From contig NZ_CP079107.1 in NCBI RefSeq assembly GCF_019285735.1, positions 1,860,001 to 1,924,000 of the forward strand: a stretch of 64,000 nucleotides of DNA, written 5' to 3'. The notes under the pieces are model-generated. The model had not been told where the DNA came from, ran no database searches, and saw only the letters and a program-made list of their open reading frames with translations. This stretch comes from Paeniglutamicibacter sp. Y32M11 (GTDB lineage Bacteria; Actinomycetota; Actinomycetes; Actinomycetales; Micrococcaceae). Both the position numbers and the translations under genes were made by a program. Below are positions 7,409 to 17,750 of the stretch, one piece after another; position 1 is the first letter of the stretch, and every line of letters starts with the position of its first letter.

Positions 7409-9412
7409 GTGCTTGAGCAAATCACACTGACCGTCGATGGAGTCCAACGCGAGGTGAATGCCGGCACTACCGGGGCCGAGCTGTACTTTGATGACCGCGA
7501 GGTTGTCGTCATGCACGTTGATGGTGTGCTGCGCGATTTGGCCCGCCCGCTGGAAGCCGGAACCGCCGTTGAACGTGTCACCATTGATTCCCCGGCCGGA
7601 CTTGAGGTCCTGCGTCACTCCACCGCGCACGTGATGGCCCAGGCCGTTCAGCAGCTGCGCCCGGATGCCAAGCTGGGCATCGGCCCGTACATCACCGATG
7701 GTTTCTACTTCGACTTCGATGTTGCCGAGCCGTTCACTCCCGAGGATCTGAAGACCCTTGAGAAGATGATGCTCAAGATCGTAAACCAGAACCAGAAGTT
7801 CGCCCGCCGCGTTGTCACCGAGGACGAGGCCCGCGAGGCCATGGCCAACGAGCCCTACAAGCTGGAACTGCTGAACAAGGCCAACGAGGCCGATTCGGCA
7901 GGTGAAGGCGTGAACGTTGAGGTCGGCGCCGGCGAGATCACCATCTACGACAATGTTGATCGCAAGTCGGGCGACGTGGTGTGGTGCGATCTGTGCCGCG
8001 GCCCGCACCTGCCCAATACCAAGCTGATCTCCAACGCCTTCGCACTGACCCGTACCTCGGCCGCGTACTGGCTGGGCAACCAGGATAACCAGCAGCTGCA
8101 GCGCATCTACGGAACCGCCTGGCCAACCAAGGCCGACTTGAAGGCCTACCAGGAACGCATTGCCGAGGCCGAGCGTCGCGACCACCGCAAGCTCGGTGTC
8201 GAACTTGACCTCTTCTCCTTCCCCGACGAGTTGGGCTCTGGCCTGCCGGTATTCCACCCGCGCGGCGGCATCATCCGCAAGGAAATGGAAGACTACTCAC
8301 GCGCACGCCACGTGGAGGCCGGTTACGAGTTCGTCTACACCCCGCACATCACCAAGGGCCACCTCTACGAGGTCTCCGGCCACCTGGACTGGTACCGCGA
8401 TGGCATGTTCCCGCCGATGCACGTGGACGCCGAGCTGAACGAGGACGGCACGGTGCGCAAGCCCGGCCAGGACTACTACCTCAAGCCGATGAACTGCCCG
8501 ATGCACAACCTGATCTTCCGCTCCCGCGGACGCTCCTACCGCGAACTGCCACTGCGCCTGTTCGAATTCGGTTCGGTCTACCGCTACGAGAAGTCGGGTG
8601 TGGTCCACGGGCTGACGCGCGTGCGCGGTATGACTCAGGACGACGCCCACATTTACTGCACCAAAGACCAGATGAAGGATGAGCTCACCGAGACGCTGAA
8701 CTTCGTCTTGGGGCTGCTCAAGGACTACGGCCTTGATGACTTCTACCTGGAGCTCTCCACCAAGAACCCAGAGAAGTTTGTCGGCGATGACGATATCTGG
8801 GAAGAAGCCACCCGCACCCTGTCCGAGGTAGCAGAGGCCTCGGGCCTTCAGCTGGTTCCGGATCCGGGAGGCGCCGCTTTCTACGGTCCGAAGATCTCCG
8901 TGCAGGCCAAGGATGCCCTCGGTCGCACCTGGCAGATGTCCACCATCCAGTTGGACTTCAACCTGCCCGAGCGCTTTGAGCTCGAATTCCAGGCAGCCGA
9001 TGGCACCCGCCAGCGCCCGGTCATGATCCACCGGGCACTCTTCGGTTCGGTCGAACGCTTTATGGGCGTGCTCACAGAGCACTACGCCGGCGCCTTCCCG
9101 GCCTGGCTTTCCCCGGTCCAGGTCGTGGGTATCCCGGTCGCCGAGGCATTCAACGAGTACATGTTTGATGTCATCGACAAGCTCAAGGCCGCGGGCATCC
9201 GCGCCGAAGCCGACATCTCCTCGGATCGCTTCCCGAAGAAGATCCGCACCGCCTCGAAGGACAAAATCCCGTTTGTGCTCATCGCCGGCGGCGACGATGC
9301 AGAGGCTGGAGCGGTGTCCTTCCGCTTCCGCGATGGCAGCACCGATAATGGCGTGCCGGTCGACGAAGCGGTAGCCCGCATCGTTGCCGCCGTGAAGAAC
9401 CGGGAAGCCTAA
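7409..9412 (+). CDS. thrS: Threonyl-tRNA synthetase
   Basis: This cytoplasmic class II synthetase charges tRNA-Thr and edits Ser-tRNA-Thr. The 667-residue chain shows an N-terminal TGS-like domain (about 1-62), an editing SAD domain with [11 protein letters not shown], the catalytic core with zinc-site Cys in [10 protein letters not shown], motif 2 near [14 protein letters not shown], motif 3 [15 protein letters not shown], and a C-terminal anticodon-binding domain starting [13 protein letters not shown]. The GTG start has AGGAA upstream. It forms a two-gene unit with the HIT protein gene, whose ATG lies 4 bases past the stop. Confidence 0.98.
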   Translation: MLEQITLTVDGVQREVNAGTTGAELYFDDREVVVMHVDGVLRDLARPLEAGTAVERVTIDSPAGLEVLRHSTAHVMAQAVQQLRPDAKLGIGPYITDGFYFDFDVAEPFTPEDLKTLEKMMLKIVNQNQKFARRVVTEDEAREAMANEPYKLELLNKANEADSAGEGVNVEVGAGEITIYDNVDRKSGDVVWCDLCRGPHLPNTKLISNAFALTRTSAAYWLGNQDNQQLQRIYGTAWPTKADLKAYQERIAEAERRDHRKLGVELDLFSFPDELGSGLPVFHPRGGIIRKEMEDYSRARHVEAGYEFVYTPHITKGHLYEVSGHLDWYRDGMFPPMHVDAELNEDGTVRKPGQDYYLKPMNCPMHNLIFRSRGRSYRELPLRLFEFGSVYRYEKSGVVHGLTRVRGMTQDDAHIYCTKDQMKDELTETLNFVLGLLKDYGLDDFYLELSTKNPEKFVGDDDIWEEATRTLSEVAEASGLQLVPDPGGAAFYGPKISVQAKDALGRTWQMSTIQLDFNLPERFELEFQAADGTRQRPVMIHRALFGSVERFMGVLTEHYAGAFPAWLSPVQVVGIPVAEAFNEYMFDVIDKLKAAGIRAEADISSDRFPKKIRTASKDKIPFVLIAGGDDAEAGAVSFRFRDGSTDNGVPVDEAVARIVAAVKNREA

Positions 9413-9416
9413 GCAC

Positions 9417-10025
9417 ATGGGGGAGTCCACGAACGTGCGCGAAGCGCGGAATTCGGCCGGAGTGCGCCAGGGGTCATCCGACGCCGAGATCACCGACGAC
9501 TTTGAAATCGCCGGTGTCCCGGATTCGTTCCAACGCCTGTGGACTCCCTACCGGATGGCCTACATCAAGGCCGGTCAAGGGCAGGTTAAGGACGAGGAAT
9601 CCTGCCCATTCTGTATCGGTCCCAACCGTAGTGATGAGGATTCGCTGATCGTGCACCGCGGTAAAACCGCGTACGTGATCCTTAACCTTTTCCCCTACAA
9701 CCCGGGCCACTTGCTGATTTGCCCCTACCGTCATGTTCCGGACTACACGGACATCACCGAGGAGGAAACCGCGGAAATGGCGGCATTGGCCCAAAAGTCG
9801 ATGCGGGTGCTTCGTGCGGTATCGCGTCCCACCGGTTTCAACTTGGGCATGAATCAGGGTGTCACCGGGGGAGCCGGCATTGCTGCCCACCTTCACCAAC
9901 ACGTGGTTCCGCGTTGGGCCGGTGACGGGAACTTCTTCCCGATCATCGCGGAGACCAAGGCCATTCCGGCGACGCTGGGTGATATTCACACGGATCTGGT
10001 TGCTGGCTGGTTGGACATCGACTAA
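9417..10025 (+). CDS. HIT-family nucleotide hydrolase/transferase
   Basis: The 202-residue protein contains the histidine triad HLHQHVVPRW near residues 158-167 and a CPFC pair near residue 62 that could bind zinc, as in FHIT/Ap4A-phosphorylase-like actinobacterial proteins. Such enzymes cleave or transfer nucleotidyl groups from dinucleotide polyphosphates. It lies directly behind thrS. Aminoacyl-tRNA synthetases can make Ap4A, so pairing with a nucleotide-scavenging enzyme makes sense, but this is inference. A strong terminator follows. Confidence 0.9.
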   Translation: MGESTNVREARNSAGVRQGSSDAEITDDFEIAGVPDSFQRLWTPYRMAYIKAGQGQVKDEESCPFCIGPNRSDEDSLIVHRGKTAYVILNLFPYNPGHLLICPYRHVPDYTDITEEETAEMAALAQKSMRVLRAVSRPTGFNLGMNQGVTGGAGIAAHLHQHVVPRWAGDGNFFPIIAETKAIPATLGDIHTDLVAGWLDID

Positions 10026-10046
10026 GGCTTCAAAGAAGCATCTGAG

Positions 10047-10088
10047 TAGAGACCGCCGTGCATCTGCACGGCGGTCTCTACCGTTTTA
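10047..10088 (+). terminator. Intrinsic terminator after the thrS-HIT unit
   Basis: TAGAGACCGCCGTGCA (10047-10062) pairs with TGCACGGCGGTCTCTA (10065-10080); opening the top pairs leaves a 14-bp stem with a small loop, followed by CCGTTTT. Confidence 0.9.
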
Positions 10089-10442
10089 AGGCCAAGAGCC
10101 GCAGATCACGAAGGAAATGGGCGGCCTTGGTGCCGGTAGCCAGGCCCGGGACCTCGTGGTGCAACCAACGGGTGGAATTCCGCCGATACGTTCCTGGATC
10201 GTGGGAGCGTGCTGCCCCGTGCGACCTTCGCAGGGGGCAAAGTTGCGGAGGATGCCTCTTTCCGATCCTTGCCCAAAACCCTATGATTCTGCGGTATTGG
10301 GTGCTTTGCTTGGAGATGCAGACCTCCAATTCATAGATGTTTTATCTACTAGTATTGGATTGTGACGACATGACCTACGTCTTTGTTACGTCCGCACCCT
10401 ACGATGATCGCGTAATGCTCAGCTTTTTGAAAGGAAACCAAG
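10089..10442. other. Non-coding stretch upstream of pdxS
   Basis: About 350 bases between the HIT terminator and pdxS. It must contain the pdxS promoter, probably in the AT-rich part after 10320, but I cannot pick hexamers with normal spacing. The short frames here look random, and no pdxR-like regulator gene is adjacent. Confidence 0.4.
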
Positions 10443-11357
10443 GTGTCTGAAAACGAAGGCGTCTCGACCCCGACCACTACCCTCGGCAGCGACCGCGTCA
10501 AGCGTGGCATGGCAGAAATGCTTAAGGGCGGCGTCATCATGGATGTCGTCACCGCCGAACAGGCCAAAATTGCCGAAGACGCCGGGGCCGTAGCAGTGAT
10601 GGCACTCGAGCGCGTTCCGGCCGACATTCGCGCCGAGGGCGGCGTCTCGCGCGCCAGTGACCCGGACATGATTGACAGCATCATCGCAGCCGTTTCCATT
10701 CCGGTCATGGCCAAGGCCCGCATCGGTCACTTCGTTGAAGCTCAGATCCTTCAGTCCTTGGGTGTTGACTACATCGATGAGTCCGAGGTCCTTTCCCCGG
10801 CCGACTACGAACACCACATCGACAAGTGGCCGTTCAAGGTTCCCTTCGTCTGTGGTGCAACCAACCTGGGTGAAGCACTGCGCCGCATCAACGAGGGTGC
10901 TGCCATGATTCGTTCCAAGGGTGAAGCCGGAACCGGCGACGTTTCCAACGCCACCGGTCACATGCGCAAGATTCGTGCCGAGATCGCCAAGCTGGCGGCT
11001 CTGCCCAAGGATGAGCTCTACGTGGCCGCCAAGGAACTTCAGGCCCCGTACGAACTGGTCAAGGAGATCGCGGCTACCGGCAAGCTCCCGGTAGTCCTCT
11101 TCACCGCAGGGGGCATCGCTACCCCGGCCGACGCCGCCATGATGATGCAGCTGGGCGCCGACGGCGTCTTCGTTGGCTCGGGCATCTTCAAGTCCGGCAA
11201 CCCGGCACAGCGTGCCGCCGCCGTTGTGAAGGCCACCACGTTCTACAACGACCCCGACGAGTTGGCCAAGATCTCGCGCGGCCTGGGCGAGGCCATGGTT
11301 GGCATCAACGTTGCCGACATCCCGGCACCGCACCGTCTGGCCGAGCGCGGCTGGTAA
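10443..11357 (+). CDS. pdxS: Pyridoxal 5'-phosphate synthase, lyase subunit PdxS
   Basis: PdxS condenses ribose 5-phosphate, glyceraldehyde 3-phosphate and ammonia into PLP, using ammonia from PdxT. The 304 residues show the TIM-barrel landmarks: [20 protein letters not shown], the first active-site Lys in [16 protein letters not shown], the phosphate loop [18 protein letters not shown] with the second catalytic Lys, and [10 protein letters not shown]. The GTG start has GAAAGGAAA upstream. The glutaminase pdxT is about 5 kb downstream rather than adjacent. Confidence 0.98.
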   Translation: MSENEGVSTPTTTLGSDRVKRGMAEMLKGGVIMDVVTAEQAKIAEDAGAVAVMALERVPADIRAEGGVSRASDPDMIDSIIAAVSIPVMAKARIGHFVEAQILQSLGVDYIDESEVLSPADYEHHIDKWPFKVPFVCGATNLGEALRRINEGAAMIRSKGEAGTGDVSNATGHMRKIRAEIAKLAALPKDELYVAAKELQAPYELVKEIAATGKLPVVLFTAGGIATPADAAMMMQLGADGVFVGSGIFKSGNPAQRAAAVVKATTFYNDPDELAKISRGLGEAMVGINVADIPAPHRLAERGW

Positions 11358-11375
11358 TACCCATATCGCATGATC

Positions 11376-11415
11376 TAACGCCCGCTGGCATGACCGCCAG
11401 CGGGCGTTATTTTTT
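11376..11415 (+). terminator. Intrinsic terminator after pdxS
   Basis: TAACGCCCGCTGGC (11376-11389) and GCCAGCGGGCGTTA (11396-11409) make a perfect 14-bp stem with a 6-base loop, followed by six T. Confidence 0.97.
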
Positions 11416-11454
11416 GCACTACAAAGCGCTGGGAGCGGTCACTAGACTGGCGGC

Positions 11455-12030
11455 ATGGGACAAATCATCTTCGACGCGGCAGTCACAATAAACGGCTACC
11501 TAGCCGATGTGAACCACTCACTACAATGGCTGTTCGACGTCCCCGGCGCCGGCGAGCCGGACCCCACGTTGCTGCCCGAAGATGTGAGCCTGCACGTCGA
11601 AGGGGCCAATACGTACCTGTGGATCTTGGAGCATGAAAATCTGCTGGCCCAACCCGCCAAGTGGCAGAAGCTGTACGGGCAAATTCCGACATACGTGTTC
11701 ACGAACCGCCAGCTGCCCATTCCCGCCGGCGCCGACGTGCGCTTTGTTAAAGGAGAAGTCGCAGAATTGCTCCCGGAACTGCGCGAAGCCGCGGCCGAGG
11801 GGAACATCTGGGTGCTTGGTGGTGGGGAGCTGCTGGGACAGTTCCTCGACATCAATGCGTTGGAGAGGTTCGCGTTGACGATCGCCCCGGCCGCTTTGTC
11901 CGGGGGAGCACCACTGCTGCCGCGCACTATTGGCAGCGATCGACTAGAGCTCAGCGAAGCACGCCAGGTCGGCCCGTTCGCGCGGCTCATCTACCGGGTG
12001 AAACCCGGCCCGGTCGCCACGGGAAGCTAA
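11455..12030 (+). CDS. Dihydrofolate-reductase-fold (RibD C-terminal domain) protein
   Basis: The 191-residue product opens with IIFDAAVTINGYLADVNHS, the first strand and loop of the DHFR/RibD reductase fold, and ends that core with the dinucleotide-binding stretch NIWVLGGGELLGQFL and LPRTIGSDRLELSEARQV. Free-standing members are NADPH-binding reductases of unknown substrate and are not the essential folate enzyme. It is a lone gene between the pdxS terminator and a leftward gene. Confidence 0.85.
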   Translation: MGQIIFDAAVTINGYLADVNHSLQWLFDVPGAGEPDPTLLPEDVSLHVEGANTYLWILEHENLLAQPAKWQKLYGQIPTYVFTNRQLPIPAGADVRFVKGEVAELLPELREAAAEGNIWVLGGGELLGQFLDINALERFALTIAPAALSGGAPLLPRTIGSDRLELSEARQVGPFARLIYRVKPGPVATGS

Positions 12031-12092
12031 GGACGTCATCAGCTGTAGCGGAACCCGGAGCTCAACACGCGGTCCTGCTACTATCGGGTGTT

Positions 12093-12848
12093 TTAGCGCA
12101 GCAGCATGTGCCTGCCGCGGCCCAACAGTCGCATTCCGTTGGCCTCAAAGAACTTGGCGGAGCGCGGGGAAGCCGCGGCAATCAGCTCAACCTGGCCGGG
12201 TTGTTCCAGACCCAGGGGATTGACCATGCCACGCGCCAAACCGTAGAGCAACGCCGAACCGACGCCGCTGCGCTGGTATCCGGGGGAGACGGCCAATCCA
12301 TGGATCGCCAATTGCCCACCGAGCGCTTGCTGAGCAAACGCGCGACCCACGAGATCGCCCTCAAGAGTCCGGGCCGTGGCCTGTTCAACGCGGCGTAGTG
12401 CCGGATGTCCGGCGCTGAGGCCCGCCGAAGCGGGGTCACGCCAAAGATTGGCCACCTTTAATTCCGCGGCATCGGCGCCGGCGGCCTCGGGAATATCCGA
12501 ACCCAAGCGCACTCGACCATCCCACGGTTCTGCGGGACTGACCAGTTCACCGGCGTGCCAGGAGATCTGGGCGGCATCGGAAAACCCTGCCGCCTCCAGT
12601 GGCCCGGAGGGTGCACCGGAATTAACCCACGCATCCACTCGCCGAGCACCTAGCCGTGTGCCCTCGGCAAGCCCGGGACGTAGCCCGGCTTCTTGCGCGT
12701 GAGCCGGAAAGAGCAAGACCAATCGCGCGCGGGCCGGTTGCCACGCCCATGAACAGCCATGGGTGGTGAAGACTTTACCGCCGGTGGCGATGGCTAGGGC
12801 CTGGTGCCAATGCGAGAGCGCATCTTGAGCAAAGCTGATGGTGGTCAC
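12093..12848 (-). CDS. GNAT-family N-acetyltransferase
   Basis: The 251-residue product carries a C-terminal acetyl-CoA-binding motif LAVSPGYQRSGVGSALLYGL near residues 185-205 (the Q/RxxGxG/A loop), followed by a strand and AKFFEANGMRLLGRGRHMLL. The N-terminal 150 residues look like a degenerate second GNAT-like half. It should transfer acetyl groups to a small molecule or protein amine; the acceptor is unknown. Its GTG start overlaps the stop of the peptidase gene by 4 bases (GTGA), so the two are translationally coupled. Confidence 0.85.
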   Translation of the reverse strand: MTTISFAQDALSHWHQALAIATGGKVFTTHGCSWAWQPARARLVLLFPAHAQEAGLRPGLAEGTRLGARRVDAWVNSGAPSGPLEAAGFSDAAQISWHAGELVSPAEPWDGRVRLGSDIPEAAGADAAELKVANLWRDPASAGLSAGHPALRRVEQATARTLEGDLVGRAFAQQALGGQLAIHGLAVSPGYQRSGVGSALLYGLARGMVNPLGLEQPGQVELIAAASPRSAKFFEANGMRLLGRGRHMLLR

Positions 12849-14866
12849 GCTTGCTTGCCCTTTGTTAGTCCACGGCGAACCAGCAACGGTTCGATGAGTG
12901 CAGCTCGGCCCCGGAAGATCTCATACGATTCCAGGGGATCACGCGTATTGCCGCGTGAGAGTAATTCGGTGCGGAACCGTTCCCCGTTTTCCCTGGTAGC
13001 TCCACCGTTTTCGGTGAACCACTGGACGGTATCGGCGTCCAGTACTTCGGACCAGATATAGGAGTAGTACCCGGCCGAATAACCGCCATCAAAGATGTGC
13101 TTGAAATAGCCGGTGCGATATCGCGATGGAACCAAATCGGGGATCAGCCCGGCTTCGGTGAGTACCTGCTCTTCGAAGGCCAGTGGGTCGCCGATCAACT
13201 CACCATCGGTGAGTGAATGCCAGGCCAGATCCAAGACCGCTGCGGACAGGTACTCGGTGGTGGCAAAACCCTCGCCCCATAACGCCGAAGCCTCAAGCGT
13301 TTGAACCGTACCTTCTGGCAGCGGAGCCCCCGTTTCGGTGTGCACGGCATAACCGGGCAACACTGCGGGATGCAGCGCCCACATTTCATTGACCTGCGAG
13401 GGGTACTCGACAAAATCGCGCGGGACGCTCGTGCCGGATAGTGATGGGTACACGCCATTGGAGAAGAGGCCATGCAGGGCATGGCCAAATTCATGGAACA
13501 GCGTAGTGACTTCATCCAGGCTCACCAAGGCGGGGGAATCTGCCGCTGGTGCCGGAATATTCAGGGTGTTGGTGACTACGGGAAGTTCGCCAAGTAGCGA
13601 CGATGACTCACGGATCGAATTCATCCAAGCACCACCGGCCTTGGTGGGGCGGGCGAAGTAGTCGCCGAGGAATAGGCCGAGGGTGGTTCCGTCTTCGTTG
13701 AACACCTCCCAGGTGCGCACCTGTGGGTGGTAACGCGGCAGATCAAAACGCTCGTTAAAGGTAATTCCGTACAGTCGAGTGGCTGCGGCAAAAACGCCGT
13801 GGGTGATCACCGCGTCAAGTTCGAAATATTCACGCAGCGCCGCGGTATCCAACGTGTAGCGTTCGCGCGCTACCGCGGCCGAGTAGAAAGCCCAGTCCCA
13901 GGGCTGGATGCTGGATCCGGAAATCTTTTCCAACTCGGCAGCTTCGGCACGAGCATTTGCCACGGCCGGAACAACCAGCTCGACCAGACGCTGAGAGACC
14001 GCGGCCAGATCGGGAGCTGTTGCGCCCTGCAAGACGACTTCGGCGTGAGTAGCAAATCCGAGCAGCCCCGCACGCTTGGAACGCAACGATGCCATCTGCG
14101 CAGCCAATTCCAGGGTGCGGTTCTCACCATGCTGGCCACGGTTCACCGAGGCTTCGAAGAGTCGGCGGCGGGTGGCAGAAGCGGTCAGTCGCTGCAATAA
14201 CGGCTGGCCGGTCGGCAGCACCAGCGTCAGCAGGTAGCCGCCGTTATGGCCGGCCTTGCTGGCAGCATCGGCAGCTGAGGCTAATTCGTTGGCGCTGAGG
14301 CCATCCAGTTCCGCAGCGTCGGTGAAGTGCACCGCCGCCTCATTCATGGCACCGAGTAACTTCGCCGAATACTCCGAAGAGAGGTCGGTGATTTGGCTGT
14401 TCAGTGCGCGCAGTTCCGCCTTGTTAGCCGGGTCAAGTTCGGCACCCGCCGCACGGAATCGGCGTAGCGTCTCGGATACCAAGCGGGCGTCTTCGCCCGA
14501 AAGAGTCGTGGCGTCCAGTGCTACCAACCGGGCAAAGAGTGCGTCGTCAAGGTGGATGGCGTCCTGATGATCCGAAACCATGGACTGGATCTGCGGGTCA
14601 ATCTCACGCAGATCGTCGGTGCCGTGGGCGGAGAAGACCGTCCAGTACGCCATGATTGACCGTCGCAGCATCGCACCGCTGCGTTCCATGGCTACAAAGG
14701 TATTCTCGAAGGTCACGTCATCGTCATTGTGTGCGATGGCCCGAAGCTCGAGGAGCTGGATCTGAATGCCACGATCAATGGCTTCCAGATAGTGAGGTGT
14801 CTCGATGGCCGAATAATCTGGGAATTCAAACGGCAAAGTGCTTGGTTCAAGCAACGGATTAGGCAT
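12845..14866 (-). CDS. M3-family oligopeptidase (peptidyl-dipeptidase Dcp-like)
   Basis: This soluble zinc metallopeptidase degrades short peptides. The 673-residue chain has the zinc motif HEFGHALHG near residues 455-463, with the third ligand Glu about 25 residues later (FVEYPSQVNEMW), and the C-terminal substrate-binding loop GGYSAGYYSYIWSEVLDAD found in Dcp and oligopeptidase A. Length matches the Dcp branch (about 680). The ATG has AAGG upstream. It is transcribed leftward with the GNAT gene and divergent from the CapA-like gene, with a 72-base shared promoter region. Confidence 0.95.
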   Translation of the reverse strand: MPNPLLEPSTLPFEFPDYSAIETPHYLEAIDRGIQIQLLELRAIAHNDDDVTFENTFVAMERSGAMLRRSIMAYWTVFSAHGTDDLREIDPQIQSMVSDHQDAIHLDDALFARLVALDATTLSGEDARLVSETLRRFRAAGAELDPANKAELRALNSQITDLSSEYSAKLLGAMNEAAVHFTDAAELDGLSANELASAADAASKAGHNGGYLLTLVLPTGQPLLQRLTASATRRRLFEASVNRGQHGENRTLELAAQMASLRSKRAGLLGFATHAEVVLQGATAPDLAAVSQRLVELVVPAVANARAEAAELEKISGSSIQPWDWAFYSAAVARERYTLDTAALREYFELDAVITHGVFAAATRLYGITFNERFDLPRYHPQVRTWEVFNEDGTTLGLFLGDYFARPTKAGGAWMNSIRESSSLLGELPVVTNTLNIPAPAADSPALVSLDEVTTLFHEFGHALHGLFSNGVYPSLSGTSVPRDFVEYPSQVNEMWALHPAVLPGYAVHTETGAPLPEGTVQTLEASALWGEGFATTEYLSAAVLDLAWHSLTDGELIGDPLAFEEQVLTEAGLIPDLVPSRYRTGYFKHIFDGGYSAGYYSYIWSEVLDADTVQWFTENGGATRENGERFRTELLSRGNTRDPLESYEIFRGRAALIEPLLVRRGLTKGKQA

Positions 14867-14938
14867 GTCCTTAACCCTGTCATATGCCCGGGGAACTGTA
14901 GGTTTCCCGCGCCGAAATTAGGCCAGAAGGTTAGGCTC

Positions 14939-16180
14939 GTGAGTATGAATTTTCCCGCAGTGGCTGGCACGCCGCGAAGAAGCGCGTTCTCTGTAGCAGC
15001 GGTTCTGTTACTCAGTTCACTATTGGCCGGCTGCACGGCTTTACCCGCACAGCCAGAATCTGCGCCGGGTGAGACTCCAACAGCGGCCTTCAGCGACTCC
15101 TCAAGCCCATCACCTGTGGCCTCGGCTGTCGTCTCACCACCTGCTTCCACCCCAAAGGATCCAGCGTGTAACGGGGATCAATGTGTTGAGGTGGCCGTCA
15201 CGGGAGACATTTTGCTGCACCCTGCGCTGTGGGCCCAAGCAGAATCTGATGGGCATGGTGAACTGAATTTCTCGCCATTGCTTGCCGGAATCACCCCGTA
15301 CCTCGCGGAGAGCGATCTGGCCCTATGCAATCTTGAGACCCCTGTCGCCGCGGCGGATGGCCCCTTTAGTGGCTACCCCATGTTTGTGGTGCCGCCGCAA
15401 ATCATTCCCGCCCTGAAAAAGGTAGGTTATGACGGCTGCACGACGGCGAGCAACCACTCGATGGACGCCGGCGCCGCGGGAGTTAAGCGAACGCTTGATG
15501 CCCTTGATGCCGAGGACATGGTTTCCACCGGTTCCTACCGCAGCGCCGCGGAAGCAAAAGCACCGTTGCTGGTGGACGTTAACGGCGCGCGTATCTCGGT
15601 CATCGCCGGCACCTTTTCACTTAATGGAGTCGCCGAAGATGCGCCGTGGCGAGTTGATGACATCAACGAGGAATCATTGCTCGAAAGGGCAAAAGCCGCA
15701 CGAGCCGCCGGTGCTGACATTGTGATAGCGGCACTCCATGCCGGGGCCGAATATAGCAACAATCCCACCGCCGAACAGCTCGACCTCTACCGCTCACTGG
15801 CCGACAGTGGAGCATTTGACTTCATCTATTCACACCACACGCACTCGGTCCTACCCATCGAAAAACGCGCGGGCACGTGGATTGTCTACGGGCTGGGTAA
15901 CTCCGTAGCCAAACACGCCACAGCCACGGTGCTGAATAAGGAAGGTTTGAGCGTCAAGATGCAATTTGTCCGTACCGGGGATTCGTGGAAAGCGGGGAAG
16001 CTGGTGTGGGCTCCACACATCATGAGCGCTGACCCGATTCGGTGGTGCGCGCTTCCGGCAACCGAGCCCTGTACCACGAAGGCTGGGGATGCTGCATCCC
16101 TGAAGCGAACCACCGACACGGTGAATTCGATGAATGCGCGCGGCTCCGGCGCCAAAATGTGGTCGCTTTCCGCTCCATGA
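14939..16180 (+). CDS. CapA-family metallophosphatase-like lipoprotein
   Basis: A signal sequence with lipobox LLAGC (Cys about residue 32) marks it as an exported lipoprotein. A Ser/Pro-rich linker leads to the CapA/PgsA domain: GDILLHPALW, NLETPVA, ASNHSMDAG, HAGAEYSNNPT, SHHTHSVLPIEK and IVYGLGNSV, the metal-site motifs of a calcineurin-like phosphatase fold. Family members act in poly-gamma-glutamate capsule synthesis or unknown envelope steps; no cap/pgs partners are nearby. GTG 14939 was chosen for its AGAAGG site 8 bases upstream; ATG 14945 is the alternative. The frame extends upstream without supporting signals. Confidence 0.88.
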   Translation: MSMNFPAVAGTPRRSAFSVAAVLLLSSLLAGCTALPAQPESAPGETPTAAFSDSSSPSPVASAVVSPPASTPKDPACNGDQCVEVAVTGDILLHPALWAQAESDGHGELNFSPLLAGITPYLAESDLALCNLETPVAAADGPFSGYPMFVVPPQIIPALKKVGYDGCTTASNHSMDAGAAGVKRTLDALDAEDMVSTGSYRSAAEAKAPLLVDVNGARISVIAGTFSLNGVAEDAPWRVDDINEESLLERAKAARAAGADIVIAALHAGAEYSNNPTAEQLDLYRSLADSGAFDFIYSHHTHSVLPIEKRAGTWIVYGLGNSVAKHATATVLNKEGLSVKMQFVRTGDSWKAGKLVWAPHIMSADPIRWCALPATEPCTTKAGDAASLKRTTDTVNSMNARGSGAKMWSLSAP

Positions 16181-16191
16181 GTAGGGTAGCG

Positions 16192-16217
16192 GCTGGCGTC
16201 ATGAAAATAACGCCAGC
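16192..16217 (+). terminator. Weak hairpin after the CapA-like gene
   Basis: GCTGGCGT (16192-16199) and ACGCCAGC (16210-16217) form an 8-bp stem with an AT-rich 10-base loop just after the stop codon. There is no T-run, so termination efficiency is doubtful. Confidence 0.45.
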
Positions 16218-16310
16218 TTCACGGGTGGGTTTACGCTGAGCTGTCCTGAGCAATCCATCGGATGGCGCAGGAGCAAAACCGCCCCGTTCCCTCGAACTAG
16301 AAAGTGATCG

Positions 16311-16985
16311 ATGATGTTGCCACGAGTTGGAGTCCTTGCGTTGCAGGGGGATGTACGTGAACACCTAAAAGCGCTCGAATCTTTGGGTGTTCCAGTGGTG
16401 GCAGTGAAGAAGCCAGGGGAGCTCAACGAGGTCGACGGCCTAGTGATTCCGGGCGGGGAATCAACAGTGATCGATAAGCTCGCACGCATGTACGGCGTCG
16501 CGGAGGTGCTCAAAGCCAAGATCGCCGAAGGGTTCCCGGTCTACGGATCCTGTGCGGGGATGATCATGCTGGCCAACACCATCGCGGACCCCACGAAGAA
16601 TCTCAAGGGCGAGCCTCAGCAAAGTTTCGGCGGAATCGATATGGTGGTTCGACGCAATGCTTTCGGGCGTCAGGTTGATTCCTTCGAGGTTGATCTGACG
16701 ATCAAGGGCCTCGACACCTTGCCAAGTCAAGATCCAGCTCACGCTGCGGAGCCAGTGCGCGCCGCATTCATCCGGGCTCCCTGGGTGGAAAGCGTGGGGA
16801 ATTCAGTTGAGGTTTTGGCCACGGTTCCCGCCGAAAACACGCCTCGGAGCGCGGATGGGGTTCGAATGGCTAGAATTGTTGCAGTACGTTCGGGAAATTT
16901 GTTGGCGACATCGTTTCACCCCGAGGTGAGCGGTGAGCGACGAATCCATGAACTTTTCATCCAAATGATAAGAGGAGACGCGTAA
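16311..16985 (+). CDS. pdxT: Pyridoxal 5'-phosphate synthase, glutaminase subunit PdxT
   Basis: A class I glutamine amidotransferase of 224 residues that feeds ammonia to PdxS. Motifs are [18 protein letters not shown], the nucleophile elbow [10 protein letters not shown], and the His/Glu of the triad in [18 protein letters not shown]. The start is ATG 16311 (ATG 16314 is also possible). It heads a unit with yebC (2 bases on), then ruvC, ruvA and ruvB, an order common in actinobacteria. Confidence 0.97.
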   Translation: MMLPRVGVLALQGDVREHLKALESLGVPVVAVKKPGELNEVDGLVIPGGESTVIDKLARMYGVAEVLKAKIAEGFPVYGSCAGMIMLANTIADPTKNLKGEPQQSFGGIDMVVRRNAFGRQVDSFEVDLTIKGLDTLPSQDPAHAAEPVRAAFIRAPWVESVGNSVEVLATVPAENTPRSADGVRMARIVAVRSGNLLATSFHPEVSGERRIHELFIQMIRGDA

Positions 16986-16987
16986 GC

Positions 16988-17743
16988 ATGTCCGGCCACT
17001 CCAAATGGGCAACAACCAAACACAAGAAAGCCATCCTTGACAGCAGGCGCGCGAAGTCGTTTGCCAAGCTGATCAAGAACATCGAAGTTGCAGCCCGTGC
17101 CGGCGGCGCAGACCTGGCCGGTAACCCCGGGCTCGAACTCGCCGTAGCGAAGGCCAAGAAGACCTCGGTGCCCAGCGACAACATCGACCGCGCCGTCAAG
17201 CGTGGAGCTGGTTTGACCGGTGAGGTCATTGATTACTCCGAGATTATCTACGAGGCACGAGGCCCCCAGGGTTCTGCCGTGCTGATCGAGTGCTTGACAG
17301 ACAACAAGAACCGCGCCGCCTCCGAGGTTCGGATCGGGATCACCCGCAATGGCGGATCGATTGCCGATCCCGGCTCCGTGGCCTACATGTTCGCCCGCAA
17401 GGGTGTTGTCGGTCTGCCGAAGAACGGCCTGACCGAAGACGACGTGCTGATGGCAGTGCTCGACGCGGGCGCCGACGAGGTCAAGGAAGCGGGGGATTCT
17501 TTCGAGATTCACTCCGAGCCCACCGACCTGCGCGCCATCGTTGCGGCACTCGAGGAAGCCGACATCGCCTACGAGAGCGATGAGATCGAATTCGTTCCGT
17601 CGATGCAGGTGGAACTGGACGCCGAAGGTGCCCGCAAGTTCCTGAAGTTGGTCGACGCGCTCGAAGAGCTTGATGACGTGCAGAACGTCTACTCGAACGC
17701 CAACATCAGCGCCGAGGTCATGGCAGAACTCGAAGAGGACTAG
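16988..17743 (+). CDS. yebC: YebC/PmpR family protein
   Basis: The 251-residue product begins [20 protein letters not shown], the family hallmark, and contains [20 protein letters not shown] and a matching C-terminal domain. YebC-type proteins act as transcription factors in some species, and recent work links them to relieving ribosome stalling. Which applies here cannot be read from the sequence. It lies between pdxT and ruvC with almost no gaps. Confidence 0.96.
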   Translation: MSGHSKWATTKHKKAILDSRRAKSFAKLIKNIEVAARAGGADLAGNPGLELAVAKAKKTSVPSDNIDRAVKRGAGLTGEVIDYSEIIYEARGPQGSAVLIECLTDNKNRAASEVRIGITRNGGSIADPGSVAYMFARKGVVGLPKNGLTEDDVLMAVLDAGADEVKEAGDSFEIHSEPTDLRAIVAALEEADIAYESDEIEFVPSMQVELDAEGARKFLKLVDALEELDDVQNVYSNANISAEVMAELEED

Positions 17744-17750
17744 TTCCACA

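Noticed and set aside
8297-9493. 398-codon minus-strand frame opposite thrS
   Set aside because: It lies fully antisense to a certain gene, has no family pattern and arises from the codon bias of high-GC DNA. The same applies to the long antisense frames opposite alaS (42317-43567), carA (60222-61577) and carB (62412-63767).
10078-10365. Short frames in the HIT-pdxS gap
   Set aside because: No ribosome sites, no recognisable protein features, and frames on both strands are of similar length, as expected by chance.
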